Shown piece by piece: positions 16,858 through 25,180 of a stretch of DNA of 64,000 nt. Position 1 is the stretch's first letter, and the number at the start of each line of letters is the position of its first letter. The notes beneath the pieces were generated by a model, which made no database searches, was not told where the DNA came from, and worked only from the letters and a program-made list of their open reading frames with translations. The DNA is from an uncultured Collinsella sp. (lineage in GTDB: Bacteria > Actinomycetota > Coriobacteriia > Coriobacteriales > Coriobacteriaceae): contig CATYZE010000005.1 of the NCBI GenBank assembly GCA_958415525.1, positions 40,986 through 104,985 of the forward strand. The letters are read 5' to 3'. Made by a program: the position numbers and the translations under genes.

Positions 16858-18114
16858 CTAAGCGGACTTCTTCTTGCTGTCGGAGACCATCATGTAGACG
16901 GTGAGCACGACGGCGATGGCGGCGATCACGATAGCGCCGTAGAAGGACTGCTGGTAGGCGGCGCTGCCGGCCTCGGCGTGATACAGCACGGCGGTGATGG
17001 GCTGGCTGATCCAGGTGGAAGCGGCGTAGCCTAGGAACATGATGCCGTAGTTGACGCCGATGTTGCTGGTGCCAAAGGCGCCACCGGTGAGCGGCGGGTA
17101 GATGACGAGCAGGGCGCCAAAGCTAAAGCCGAGCAGGGCGAGCGCCACGAAGAACATGCTCTGCGTAAAGCTCATCGACATGATGACGAGCGCGACGATG
17201 GTGACGATAAGGCTGATGAGCAGCGACTTGTAGGCACCGAGCTTGTCGATGATCTGGCCAAAGGACAGACGACCGACCAGGTTGGCGCAGGTGTTGACGG
17301 AGACGACCACACCGCCGAGGGCGACGGCAGCGGCGCTCGTGGGGTCGGCGAAGAGCTGGACGGCGGCGATGGAGGCAACCTTGCCGACGAGCAGGGTGCC
17401 GGCGGTGGCGGCGAAGGCGAAGGTGATGATGAGGACCCAGAAGCGCGGGGTCTTGACCATCTCGCCCGGGGTGAGGTCGCCGAAGGTGCCGGCGTGGGCG
17501 CCGCCCTTGGGGGCCTCGAAGCCCTCGGGCAGCCAGCCGGCCTCGGGGGCCTTCAGGAACAGGGCGGAGGCGGCGATCATCACAAAGAAGATGACGCCGA
17601 GTGCCTTCAACGCGCCGAAGATGCCAAGGCTCGGGATGAGCAGCGAGGCGAGCACCGGGGACAGCACGGCGGGGCCGGCGGTCGAAGCGGCCAGGGTGAT
17701 GCCGGAGGCGAGGCCCTTCTTGTCGATGAACCACTTTTGGCCCGTGGTGAGCGCCGGGTTGTAGCCCAGGCCGTTGCCGACGGCGGCGACGAGCGAGAAC
17801 CACAGGTAGAACTGCCACGGCTCGGTGACGGTGCCGGACATGAACCAGCCCACGCCGTAGCACACGGCGGCGGCGATTACGACGTTGCGGGGGCCGATTT
17901 TATCGGAGATGCGGCCGGCGAAGATGCCCGTCACGGCCATGATGGTCTGGAAGACGGGGAAGGCCCAGGTAAGGGCGCTGGACCACTCGGGGTAGACGGC
18001 GAGTAGGTTCTTGCTCACGACGGAATACAGCGCGATGGAGCTGATGAAGAACATGGTGACGCACGCGGCGGAAAGCACGACGGCGCGACCCTTGTTGGAG
18101 TTGGTGGAAGCCAT
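16858..18114 (-). CDS. MFS transporter, OFA (oxalate/formate antiporter-like) family
   Basis: 418 residues with about twelve hydrophobic helices. The MFS loop motif GRISDKIGPRNV follows helix 2, and GNGLGYNPALTTGQKWF fits the OFA family, which exchanges small carboxylates. It lies between an SDR and a Gfo/Idh gene on the same strand, so the substrate is probably a polyol, sugar acid or small organic acid processed by them. ATG at 18114 follows AAAGAG; a run of eleven C residues (- strand) lies 22 bases upstream of the ATG. Confidence 0.85.
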   Translation of the reverse strand: MASTNSNKGRAVVLSAACVTMFFISSIALYSVVSKNLLAVYPEWSSALTWAFPVFQTIMAVTGIFAGRISDKIGPRNVVIAAAVCYGVGWFMSGTVTEPWQFYLWFSLVAAVGNGLGYNPALTTGQKWFIDKKGLASGITLAASTAGPAVLSPVLASLLIPSLGIFGALKALGVIFFVMIAASALFLKAPEAGWLPEGFEAPKGGAHAGTFGDLTPGEMVKTPRFWVLIITFAFAATAGTLLVGKVASIAAVQLFADPTSAAAVALGGVVVSVNTCANLVGRLSFGQIIDKLGAYKSLLISLIVTIVALVIMSMSFTQSMFFVALALLGFSFGALLVIYPPLTGGAFGTSNIGVNYGIMFLGYAASTWISQPITAVLYHAEAGSAAYQQSFYGAIVIAAIAVVLTVYMMVSDSKKKSA

Positions 18115-18135
18115 TGGACTCTTTCTAATCGATGC

Positions 18136-18146
18136 GGGGGGGGGGG
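18136..18146. repeat. Homopolymeric G11 tract in the SDR-MFS spacer
   Basis: Eleven consecutive G residues on + (C on -) sit 22 bases upstream of the MFS start codon and 40 beyond the SDR stop. Tracts of this length slip readily during replication, so the spacing or structure of the MFS leader may vary. An assembly error is also possible. Confidence 0.75.
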
Positions 18147-18185
18147 AGGAGGGATTTGTCCCGCGCCCCTCTCTACCGGGTTGGT

Positions 18186-19067
18186 TTACTGGTCGGTCGG
18201 CTTGGCGACGCCGGACTCATCGGACCAGAGCTCGACACCCTTGTTCTTAAGGTAGTTGTCGGCATACGCGCGACGGCCGCCGGGCTTGGCGGTGAGGTCG
18301 CCCATCATGTTGGAGAAACCGCCATCGACCTTGATGGCGTCGCCGGTGGTAAAGTCCGAGCGCTTGGACGCCAGGAACATGACGGCGTTGGCGATATCGC
18401 TGACCTCGCCGATGCGACGCGTGGCGATCAGGCGGCTGCGGCTCTTCTCGACCTCGGGGTCGGCGTAGAAGTTGGCCGACATGGGGGTCTTGACGAAGCA
18501 GGGCTCGACGCAGTTGGAGCGCACGCCATACGGGCCCCACTCGGCAGCGAGCATCTTGGACATCATGTTGACGCCAGCCTTGGTGGAGCTGTACACGCCC
18601 GAGAACGTCTCGGGGGAGTGGCTGGCGACGGTGGAGATGTGCACCAGGCGACCCTGACCGGCCTTGATCATCTCACGACCAAAGCGCTGCGAGGTGATGA
18701 AATAGCCGGTGAGGTTGACGTTGAGCACCTGCTCCCAGTCGCTCAGCGGCAGGTCCTCCATAGCGGCGAAGCGCAGGATGCCGGCGGTGTTGACGAGGAC
18801 GTCGACGCGGCCGAAGTTGGCGATGGTGGCGTCGACGGCGGCCTGAACCTCAGCCTCGTCGGTGGCGTTCATCTTGTAACCCTCAGCGTGGATGCCAAAC
18901 TCGGCGGCGAGGTCGGCGGCAGCGGCCTTGACCTTCTCCTCGTCCAAGTCGAGCATGACGACGTTGGCGCCATTGCGGGCGAACTCGCGGCAGATCTCGG
19001 CGCCCATACCGCCGAGCGCGCCGGTCACGGCGCAGACATCGCCCTCGAGCTTAAGCCAATTGCTCAT
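18186..19067 (-). CDS. Short-chain dehydrogenase/reductase
   Basis: 293 residues. Classical SDR: cofactor motif TGALGGMGAEIC near residue 15, VNTAGILRF, catalytic Ser in HISTVASHS, and YSSTKAGV (Tyr-x-x-x-Lys). Asp in VVMLDLDEE suggests preference for NAD. ATG at 19067 follows GAAGGGAA. First gene of the leftward SDR-MFS-Gfo/Idh operon and divergent from a LysR regulator, which likely controls it. The tail after about residue 250 is longer than in a minimal SDR. Confidence 0.9.
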   Translation of the reverse strand: MSNWLKLEGDVCAVTGALGGMGAEICREFARNGANVVMLDLDEEKVKAAAADLAAEFGIHAEGYKMNATDEAEVQAAVDATIANFGRVDVLVNTAGILRFAAMEDLPLSDWEQVLNVNLTGYFITSQRFGREMIKAGQGRLVHISTVASHSPETFSGVYSSTKAGVNMMSKMLAAEWGPYGVRSNCVEPCFVKTPMSANFYADPEVEKSRSRLIATRRIGEVSDIANAVMFLASKRSDFTTGDAIKVDGGFSNMMGDLTAKPGGRRAYADNYLKNKGVELWSDESGVAKPTDQ

Positions 19068-19300
19068 AGGAACTTCCCTTCTTGTGCCTCCCAGTGAATC
19101 GCTCCCATTAACCGACCCACGTGGTTTTCGCTGGTTATCGTATGCTTTGCGTTTGCGCAGGTGAATTGCATATTTGTTAGAATGGCGTTAACCGTAAGTT
19201 CATACCGCTTGATGCGATTTGTATCCGATTGAGCGCGTGACCTGCGAAAACGACCCCCTGCGGCACCGTGTGGCCGTGCGTGCGAAAACGGAGAGATGAC
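19068..19300. promoter_or_regulatory. Divergent control region between the SDR operon and lysR
   Basis: The 233-base gap holds both promoters. An interrupted palindrome AACC-N9-GGTT (19110-19113, 19123-19126) has the size of a LysR box, and GTTAACC recurs near 19187. These are candidate binding sites for the adjacent LysR protein, not proven ones. Confidence 0.35.
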
Positions 19301-20179
19301 GTGTACGATCGACGACTTGAGGCTATTTCGGCCGCCGCGGAGCTGGGAAGTTTCTCGCGTGCCGCGGCAAAGCTGCGCGTGTCGACGCCGGCGCTCGTCA
19401 AGCAGGTGTCGGGGTTCGAGGCCGAGTTTGGCATCACGCTGTTCGAGCGCTCACATTCGGGCGTCAAGGTGACGCCGGCGGGCGCGCTGTTAGTGGACGA
19501 CGCGCGCTCGATCATGCGCCAGTCCGAGGATGCCCTGCGCCGTGCCCGACGCGCGGCGGGCGATGGCGGTGCGGTGCGCTTAGGCGTATCGATGATGTGC
19601 CCGGGGCGTCAGACGCTTTCAATGTGGACGGGCGTGCACGAGCTGGAGCCGTCGCTGCGCTTTGAGATTGTGCCGGTGAGCGACCTCTACGACGAGCGCG
19701 AGACCGTCATGCGCAGCTTGGGCCGCGAGGTCGATGTGGTGCAGTCGAGTTTTTCGACCCCGCGCTGGGGCGATGCGTGCCAAAAGCTCCTTATCGTCAA
19801 CGTGCGTTTTTATATCGATGTGCCGCGCACGAGCCCACTCGCGCGTAAGAGCTGCATCACAGTTGCCGACTTAGAGGGCATGCGCCTGCGCGTGCTACGC
19901 CACGGCAACGACGCCATGGACAGTCTGCGCATCGACCTTTTGGCCGACGGCGGCGTGGACGTGATCGACGTGGATAGCTTCGACTTTGCGCTCTTTAACG
20001 AGGCGGAGGAAAAGGGCGATGCGGTGCTCACCTGCGGAGCGTGGTCGGGCGTGCACCCGGCCTTTGTGGGCGTACCGTTCCTCTGCGGCCGCGAGGTGCC
20101 GGTCTTTTTGCACTACCCGCTCGAGCCCACCCTTCAAGTACAAAAATTCGTCAACGCCATGGCCCAACTCCTCAAGTAG
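19301..20179 (+). CDS. LysR-type transcriptional regulator
   Basis: 292 residues. An N-terminal winged helix-turn-helix (AISAAAELGSFSRAAAKLRVSTPALVKQ cut here to its start) is followed by a type-2 periplasmic-binding-like effector domain. The start is GTG 19301, eight bases after GGAGAG; no ATG fits. Divergent from the SDR-MFS-Gfo/Idh operon, which it probably activates in response to the pathway substrate. Ends just before a GC-rich hairpin. Confidence 0.9.
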   Translation: MYDRRLEAISAAAELGSFSRAAAKLRVSTPALVKQVSGFEAEFGITLFERSHSGVKVTPAGALLVDDARSIMRQSEDALRRARRAAGDGGAVRLGVSMMCPGRQTLSMWTGVHELEPSLRFEIVPVSDLYDERETVMRSLGREVDVVQSSFSTPRWGDACQKLLIVNVRFYIDVPRTSPLARKSCITVADLEGMRLRVLRHGNDAMDSLRIDLLADGGVDVIDVDSFDFALFNEAEEKGDAVLTCGAWSGVHPAFVGVPFLCGREVPVFLHYPLEPTLQVQKFVNAMAQLLK

Positions 20180-20191
20180 CTTACACAAAAC

Positions 20192-20219
20192 GAGGCCCTG
20201 GCCAAACGGCCAGGGCCTC
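20192..20219 (+). terminator. Hairpin terminator after lysR
   Basis: Perfect 12-bp stem 20192-20203 with 20208-20219 and a four-base loop, starting 13 bases after the lysR stop. The following sequence is only moderately T-rich (CCTTTATT). Confidence 0.6.
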
Positions 20220-20262
20220 ACCAACCTTTATTCCGTTTTAAACGACGGGCTGATCACGCGTA

Positions 20263-20371
20263 GGAGGGTGCCCCGTGGACGGCGGGGTATTTCCTCCGCG
20301 CGCAGTTTCTTAAGCGTTGCGAGAATGTTTGAGCACGGAGGAATTACCCCGCCGTCCACGGGGCACCCTCC
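20263..20371. repeat. 36-bp inverted repeat with 37-base spacer
   Basis: Arms 20263-20298 and 20336-20371 match at 35 of 36 positions. It lies between the convergent ends of lysR and the ABC operon. Its arm length and spacer are almost the same as those of the unrelated-sequence repeat at 15521-15628. Confidence 0.85.
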
Positions 20372-20385
20372 GTCAGTAACCGGTC

Positions 20386-22305
20386 CTACTCCAGCTCAAA
20401 CGCACCCGTGTACAGCTGGTAGTAATATCCGCGCTTGGCGATCAGCTCGTCGTGGTTGCCGCGCTCAATGATGCGGCCGTGGTCCAGGCAGATGATCGCG
20501 TCGGAGTTGCGCACGGTGGACAGGCGGTGCGCGATGACAAACGTCGTGCGGCCCTCCATGAGCTTATCCATGCCCGCCTGCACGATAGCCTCGGTGCGGG
20601 TGTCGATGGAGCTCGTGGCCTCGTCCAGGATCATCGCCGGCGGATCGGCGACGGCGGCGCGTGCGATCGAAATTAGCTGACGCTGGCCCTGCGACAGCTG
20701 GGCGCCGTTGCCGGTGAGCATGGTGCCGTAGCCGTCGGGCAGGCGGGTGATAAAGTCGTCGGCGCCGGCGAGCTTTGCCGCCGCGATGCACTCCTCGTCG
20801 GTAGCGCTCAGGTTGCCGTAGCGGATGTTATCCATCACGGTGCCGGTGAACAGGTTGACGTCCTGCAGCACGACGCCCAGCGAACGGCGCAGATCGGCCT
20901 TGCGGATCTTGTTGACGTTGATACCGTCGTAGCGGATCTTGCCGTCGGCAATGTCGTAGAAGCGGTTGATGAGGTTGGTGATGGTCGTCTTGCCCGCACC
21001 GGTGGCGCCGACAAACGCGACCTTCTGACCCGGCTTGGCGTATACGGACACGCCGTGCAGCACCTCGTGGTCGGGCGTATAGCCAAAGTCCACGTTGTCC
21101 ATGACCAGGTCGCCACGCAGCGGCACGTACTCGATCTCGCCGGTCGCGCGGTGCGGATGCTTCCACGCCCACATGCCGGTGTGGTGGTCGGCCTCCTCGA
21201 GCTCCCAGGTCTCGGGGTTCACCTGCGCGTTGACGAGCGTCACGTAGCCCTCGTCGGCCTCGGGCTCCTCGTCGAGTAGCTCAAAGATACGCTCGGCGCC
21301 GGCAAGGCCCATGACCACGGCGTTGATCTGCTGCGAGATCTGGCCGATCTGACCGCAGAACTGCTTGGTCATGTTGAGGAACGGCACCACGACGGCGATG
21401 GAGAGCGCCATGCCCGAGAGGCTCAGGTTGGGCACGCCCAGCGCCAGGAAGATGCCGCCGGTCAGCGCGACCAGCACGTAGAGCAAGTCGCCCAGGTTCC
21501 CGAGGATCGGCATGAGGATGTTGGCGTACATGTTGGCCTTCTGCGAGACCTCGAAGAGCTTCTCGTTGCGCTCGTCAAAATCGGCCTCGGCGGCGGACTC
21601 GTGACAGAACGCCTTGACGACTTTCTGGCCGTTCATGACTTCCTCGATATGGCCCTCGACCACGCCGAGCTCGGTCTGCTGCGCGATAAAGAAGCGCGCG
21701 GAGTTGGAGCCGAGCAGCTTGGTCATAAAGGTCATAAAGGCGACGCCGGCAATGATGACCAGGCACATCCACGCGCTGTAGTACAGCATGATGAAGAACA
21801 CGGTGACGATGACGATGATCGTCATGAGCAGGTTGGGCAGCGACTGGCTGATCATCTGGCGCAGCGTGTCGATGTCGTTGGTGTAGTGGCTCATGATGTC
21901 GCCGCGCTGGTGCGTGTCGAAGTAGCGGATCGGCAGGTCCTGCATGCGGTTGAACATCTTCTCGCGCAGCTTCTCGAGCGAGCCCTGCGTGATGACGGCC
22001 ATGGCGCGGTTCCAGAAGAGCGAGGAGGCGACGCCCACGGCATAGATGCAACCGAGGGTGGTCACAAGCTTCAAGATCTTGGGCTGCGCGGCCGTCCAGT
22101 CGCCCGACTGCCACGATTCGCTAATGACCTGCAGCGCGCTCTGGAGAAACGTCGCGCCGATGGAGTTGATGATGGCGCAGAGCACCACGCCGGCGACGAC
22201 GAGGGGCAAAAGCACTGGGTAGAAGCCAAAGAGCATCTTGATCAGGCGCGTCATGGTGCCGCCCTTGCGGTTGCGTGCGCGCTCGGCGGTAGCGGCCTTA
22301 CTCAT
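20386..22305 (-). CDS. ABC exporter half-transporter (permease-ATPase fusion), second of a pair
   Basis: 639 residues. An N-terminal six-helix type-1 exporter membrane domain (about 20-330) is followed by a nucleotide-binding domain with Walker A GATGAGKTT, signature LSQGQRQLI and Walker B MILDEATSS. ATG at 22305 sits after GGAGG; upstream codons in frame have no ribosome site. It overlaps the preceding ABC gene by eight bases, so the two are coupled and probably form a heterodimeric multidrug-type exporter. A ~60-residue insertion between permease and Walker A (about 380-440) is Asp/Glu/His-rich. Confidence 0.92.
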   Translation of the reverse strand: MSKAATAERARNRKGGTMTRLIKMLFGFYPVLLPLVVAGVVLCAIINSIGATFLQSALQVISESWQSGDWTAAQPKILKLVTTLGCIYAVGVASSLFWNRAMAVITQGSLEKLREKMFNRMQDLPIRYFDTHQRGDIMSHYTNDIDTLRQMISQSLPNLLMTIIVIVTVFFIMLYYSAWMCLVIIAGVAFMTFMTKLLGSNSARFFIAQQTELGVVEGHIEEVMNGQKVVKAFCHESAAEADFDERNEKLFEVSQKANMYANILMPILGNLGDLLYVLVALTGGIFLALGVPNLSLSGMALSIAVVVPFLNMTKQFCGQIGQISQQINAVVMGLAGAERIFELLDEEPEADEGYVTLVNAQVNPETWELEEADHHTGMWAWKHPHRATGEIEYVPLRGDLVMDNVDFGYTPDHEVLHGVSVYAKPGQKVAFVGATGAGKTTITNLINRFYDIADGKIRYDGINVNKIRKADLRRSLGVVLQDVNLFTGTVMDNIRYGNLSATDEECIAAAKLAGADDFITRLPDGYGTMLTGNGAQLSQGQRQLISIARAAVADPPAMILDEATSSIDTRTEAIVQAGMDKLMEGRTTFVIAHRLSTVRNSDAIICLDHGRIIERGNHDELIAKRGYYYQLYTGAFELE

Positions 22306-24121
22306 GTGCCTCGCCTCCTTCCTGGGTCTGGGCTTGCGGTGCGGATGCCTCGGTGTCGGCTGCGGCGGTCTCGGCCGCCTCCTCGCCCTCGGCACTCATC
22401 TTGTTCTGCGAGGTGAAGGTTTCGCGGTAGATCTCGCTCGTCTTGAGCAGCTCGTCGTGGTTGCCGATGTCCTTGATGCGGCCGCCCTCCATGACGATGA
22501 TGCGGTCTGCGTCCTGCACGGAGCTGATGCGCTGGGCGATGATGAGCTTGGTCGTGTTGGGCAGATAGCTCGCCAGCCCTTCGCGGATCTTGGCGTCGGT
22601 CTTGGTGTCGACGGCGCTCGTGGAGTCGTCCAGGATCAAGATCTTGGGGCGACGCAGCAGGGCACGCGCGATGCACAGGCGCTGCTTCTGACCGCCGGAG
22701 ACGTTGGAGCCGCCCTGCTCAATCCAGGTGTCGTAGCCCTTGGGGAAGCCGTCGACAAACTCGTCGGCGCAGGCCAGATGTGCGGCCTCGCGGACTTCTT
22801 CGTCGGTGGCGTTTGGGTCGCCCCAGCGCAGGTTCTCGGCGATGGTGCCGCTAAACAGCACGTTTTTCTGCAGCACCATGGCCACCTGGTGGCGCAGCGC
22901 GTCCAGATCGTAGTTGCGCACGTCCACGCCGCCGACGCGCACGGTGCCCTCCGTGACATCGTACAGGCGGGCGATCAGGTTCACGAGCGTCGACTTGGCC
23001 GAGCCGGTGCCACCGATAATGCCGATGGTCTCGCCGCTCTTAATGTGCAGGTCGATATCGTCGAGCGCCTGGCGCTTCGCGTGCTCGGAATACTTAAAGC
23101 TCACGTGGTCAAAGTCGATGGAACCGTCGGCAACCTCGTGCACGGGCTCGGTCGGGTTGGCGATCGTGGGCTCGGCAGCCAGCACCTCGGTAATGCGGTG
23201 TGCCGATTCGTCGGCCATGGTCACCATGACAAAGATCATCGACAGCTGCATCAGGCTCATAAGGATCTGGAAACCATAGGTAAAGATGGAGGAGAGCTGG
23301 CCCACGTCGAACAGCGTGCCCTGGCTCGTGATGATGAGCTTGGAGCCTAGGTAGATGATGACGACAAACGCGCCGTTGACGCAGATGTTCATCATGGGAT
23401 TGTTAAAGGCGAGCAGCTTCTCGGCGCGGGTGAAGTCCATCTGGACGTCGCGCGCGGCGGTCGCGAACTTCTCCTTCTCGTAGTCCTGGCGCACGTAACT
23501 CTTGACCACGCGCATGCCGGTGACGTTTTCCTCAACGGATTCGTTGAGCGCGTCGTACTTGTGGAAGACGCGGGCAAAGATCGGGCGCACCTTATGGATG
23601 ATGAAGAACAGGCCAAAGCCCAGCAGCGGAATGATGACCAGGTAGACCATGGCGACGCTGCCGCCCATGGCGTATGCCATGGTAAAGGCAAAGACCAGCA
23701 CCAGCGGCGAGCGCACGGCGATGCGAATGAGCATCATAAAGGCCTGCTGCACGTTGTTGATGTCGGTGGTGAGGCGGGTGACGAGCGAGGAGCTCGAGAA
23801 CTCGTCGATGTTGGCGAAGCTGAACGTCTGGATCTTGTAGAACAGGTCGCGACGCAGGTTCTTGGCAAAGCCGCAGCTGGCATGGCTGCAGGTGATGCCC
23901 GCGGCGGCGCCAAAGGCGAGTGACGTCAGCGCGATGAGTATGAGAAGGCCGGCGGTGGGCAGCATCTCGGTAACGGCGGTGCCGTCCTTGATGGCGTCGA
24001 TCATGTCGGCGGTGATAAACGGGATCATCATCTGGCAGATTACCTCGCCAAGCACCAGCAGCGGCGTGGCGATCGTGACCTTCATGTAATCGCGGATGCT
24101 GCCCATAAGGGTTTTAATCAT
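22298..24121 (-). CDS. ABC exporter half-transporter, first of a pair
   Basis: 607 residues: six-helix exporter membrane domain (about 10-320), then ATPase with Walker A GGTGSAKST, signature NVSGGQKQRL and Walker B LILDDSTSA. The Asp in place of Glu after Walker B (DDS) suggests one degenerate ATP site, normal for heterodimeric exporters in which the partner (DEATSS) keeps the catalytic Glu. ATG 24121 follows GGGAGG and overlaps the end of marR by eight bases. C-terminal ~35 residues are Glu/Ala-rich. Confidence 0.92.
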   Translation of the reverse strand: MIKTLMGSIRDYMKVTIATPLLVLGEVICQMMIPFITADMIDAIKDGTAVTEMLPTAGLLILIALTSLAFGAAAGITCSHASCGFAKNLRRDLFYKIQTFSFANIDEFSSSSLVTRLTTDINNVQQAFMMLIRIAVRSPLVLVFAFTMAYAMGGSVAMVYLVIIPLLGFGLFFIIHKVRPIFARVFHKYDALNESVEENVTGMRVVKSYVRQDYEKEKFATAARDVQMDFTRAEKLLAFNNPMMNICVNGAFVVIIYLGSKLIITSQGTLFDVGQLSSIFTYGFQILMSLMQLSMIFVMVTMADESAHRITEVLAAEPTIANPTEPVHEVADGSIDFDHVSFKYSEHAKRQALDDIDLHIKSGETIGIIGGTGSAKSTLVNLIARLYDVTEGTVRVGGVDVRNYDLDALRHQVAMVLQKNVLFSGTIAENLRWGDPNATDEEVREAAHLACADEFVDGFPKGYDTWIEQGGSNVSGGQKQRLCIARALLRRPKILILDDSTSAVDTKTDAKIREGLASYLPNTTKLIIAQRISSVQDADRIIVMEGGRIKDIGNHDELLKTSEIYRETFTSQNKMSAEGEEAAETAAADTEASAPQAQTQEGGEAHE

Positions 24122-24620
24122 CCAGTTCCTCCCAGGTTACGCGGATTTTATCGAGCATTTCGGCGAGGTCCTCGCGCTCGTCGTGGGTGAGCGCGCTAAA
24201 GGCCTGTTCCCTAAAGCGCAGGCGGGCAGCCTGCTCTACGTGGGCCTTTTCCCATCCCGCTTCGGTCAGGCGAATGGTGAGCTGCCGCCGGTCTTTGGGA
24301 TTGCGGCTGCGCTCGATAAGGCCGGCGCATTCGATCTTGGAGAGAATCTCGGAAAGCGAACCGGGCTTAAGATCAAAGTGCAGGCCCAGTTCCTGCTGTG
24401 ACATCTCGCCGTTTGGCTGCTTGGCGAGCAGGCAGACGATGGGCGCCTTTCCCGAGGCGCCGCCGCCGTGAAAGTGCAGAAAGTGGCCGCAGAAGCCCAG
24501 TCCGTTCAGGATGTGCTTGGCAAGCGCGTCTGATTGGGACTGTGCCGCGGGCGCATCTGCGGGTTCATGAGGGTCGCCGCCCGGCGTGTGGGGGCAGAGG
24601 CCGATGTGGTCATCGCACAT
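24114..24620 (-). CDS. MarR family repressor with Cys/His-rich N terminus
   Basis: 168 residues. The winged-helix core (MSQQELGLHFDLKPGSLSEIL, then RNPKDRRQLTIRLTEAG in the wing) is a MarR domain. Before it, the first ~60 residues contain several Cys and His (MCDDHIGLCPH, GFCGHFLHFHGGG) that could bind metal or sense thiols. ATG at 24620 follows AAAGGAG. First gene of marR-ABC-ABC, and the palindrome upstream (24637-24672) is a likely autoregulatory operator. The inducer is probably an exported drug or metabolite. Confidence 0.88.
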   Translation of the reverse strand: MCDDHIGLCPHTPGGDPHEPADAPAAQSQSDALAKHILNGLGFCGHFLHFHGGGASGKAPIVCLLAKQPNGEMSQQELGLHFDLKPGSLSEILSKIECAGLIERSRNPKDRRQLTIRLTEAGWEKAHVEQAARLRFREQAFSALTHDEREDLAEMLDKIRVTWEELDD

Positions 24621-24636
24621 GGTGTCGCTCCTTTCT

Positions 24637-24672
24637 TTAGTTAGGTAGTGCAATTGTTTTGTGCCTAACTAA
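24637..24672. promoter_or_regulatory. Palindromic operator upstream of marR
   Basis: TTAGTTAGG (24637-24645) and its exact complement CCTAACTAA (24664-24672) are separated by 18 bases, 17 bases upstream of the marR ATG. It fits a MarR dimer site overlapping the operon promoter. Confidence 0.6.
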
Positions 24673-24716
24673 TTTAGGAGTGCAAGAAATAAATGTCAAG
24701 GTACCAAACTTATTAA

Positions 24717-24779
24717 GTTACGGCGTTTTACCAAACGCCGTAACCGCTCGACGCTGCAAACGCTCCTAAGCGGCAATCT
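24717..24779 (+). repeat. Z element, partial copy 1 (structured RNA candidate)
   Basis: A perfect 12-bp stem (24717-24728, 24733-24744, loop TACC) is followed after five bases by GACGCTGC (24750-24757) and then GGCAATCTG, as in copies at 43700, 59232 and 59327. The downstream part is diverged, though CCTTGCCAAAAAC at 24841 resembles the end of the 43700 copy. The 560-base gap 24621-25180 holds this, the operator and the next repeat, and no gene. Confidence 0.6.
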
Positions 24780-24848
24780 GATCCTTTGGGGACGAAGGAA
24801 AAGGTATCGTTTTGGGCTGCGATGATGCCTTTCGAAGCGGCCTTGCCA

Positions 24849-25000
24849 AAAACTATGCCTAATTACTACGATGAATCCAGCATCGCTGGCCACAACAGCT
24901 GTTTCTGAAAAAACGCAAGCTATCTACCTGCGGTTTTGTTGGAGAGAAATTCGTTGTGGTTGGAGGCGGGCGGTTAAACGTAGTAAATAGGCATAGTTTT
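24849..25000. repeat. 20-bp inverted repeats enclosing 112 bases
   Basis: Arms 24849-24868 and 24981-25000 match at 19 of 20 positions and bound an AT-richer stretch without an open frame of interest. The size (152 bases) would suit a miniature transposable element, but no target-site duplication is clear. Confidence 0.55.
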
Positions 25001-25180
25001 GAAATGGCGCTATATGAGTAGCATCAACTAGGCCGCTATGGAGCAAACAGCCCCCATTTCCGAAACCTTTCCGCAACAATTTGCCCTTCGTACCGCTCGC
25101 CTCCGCCCACAACGCCTCCTGCGCTACACTTAGTCGCACTGTGGCGCTGCCGCGCCGCGCCCGAAGCAAGGGAGACCCTC

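Noticed and set aside
24696..25169. Small - strand frames in the gap before the PLP kinase gene
   Set aside because: No ribosome site or family resemblance; they lie in the repeat region.
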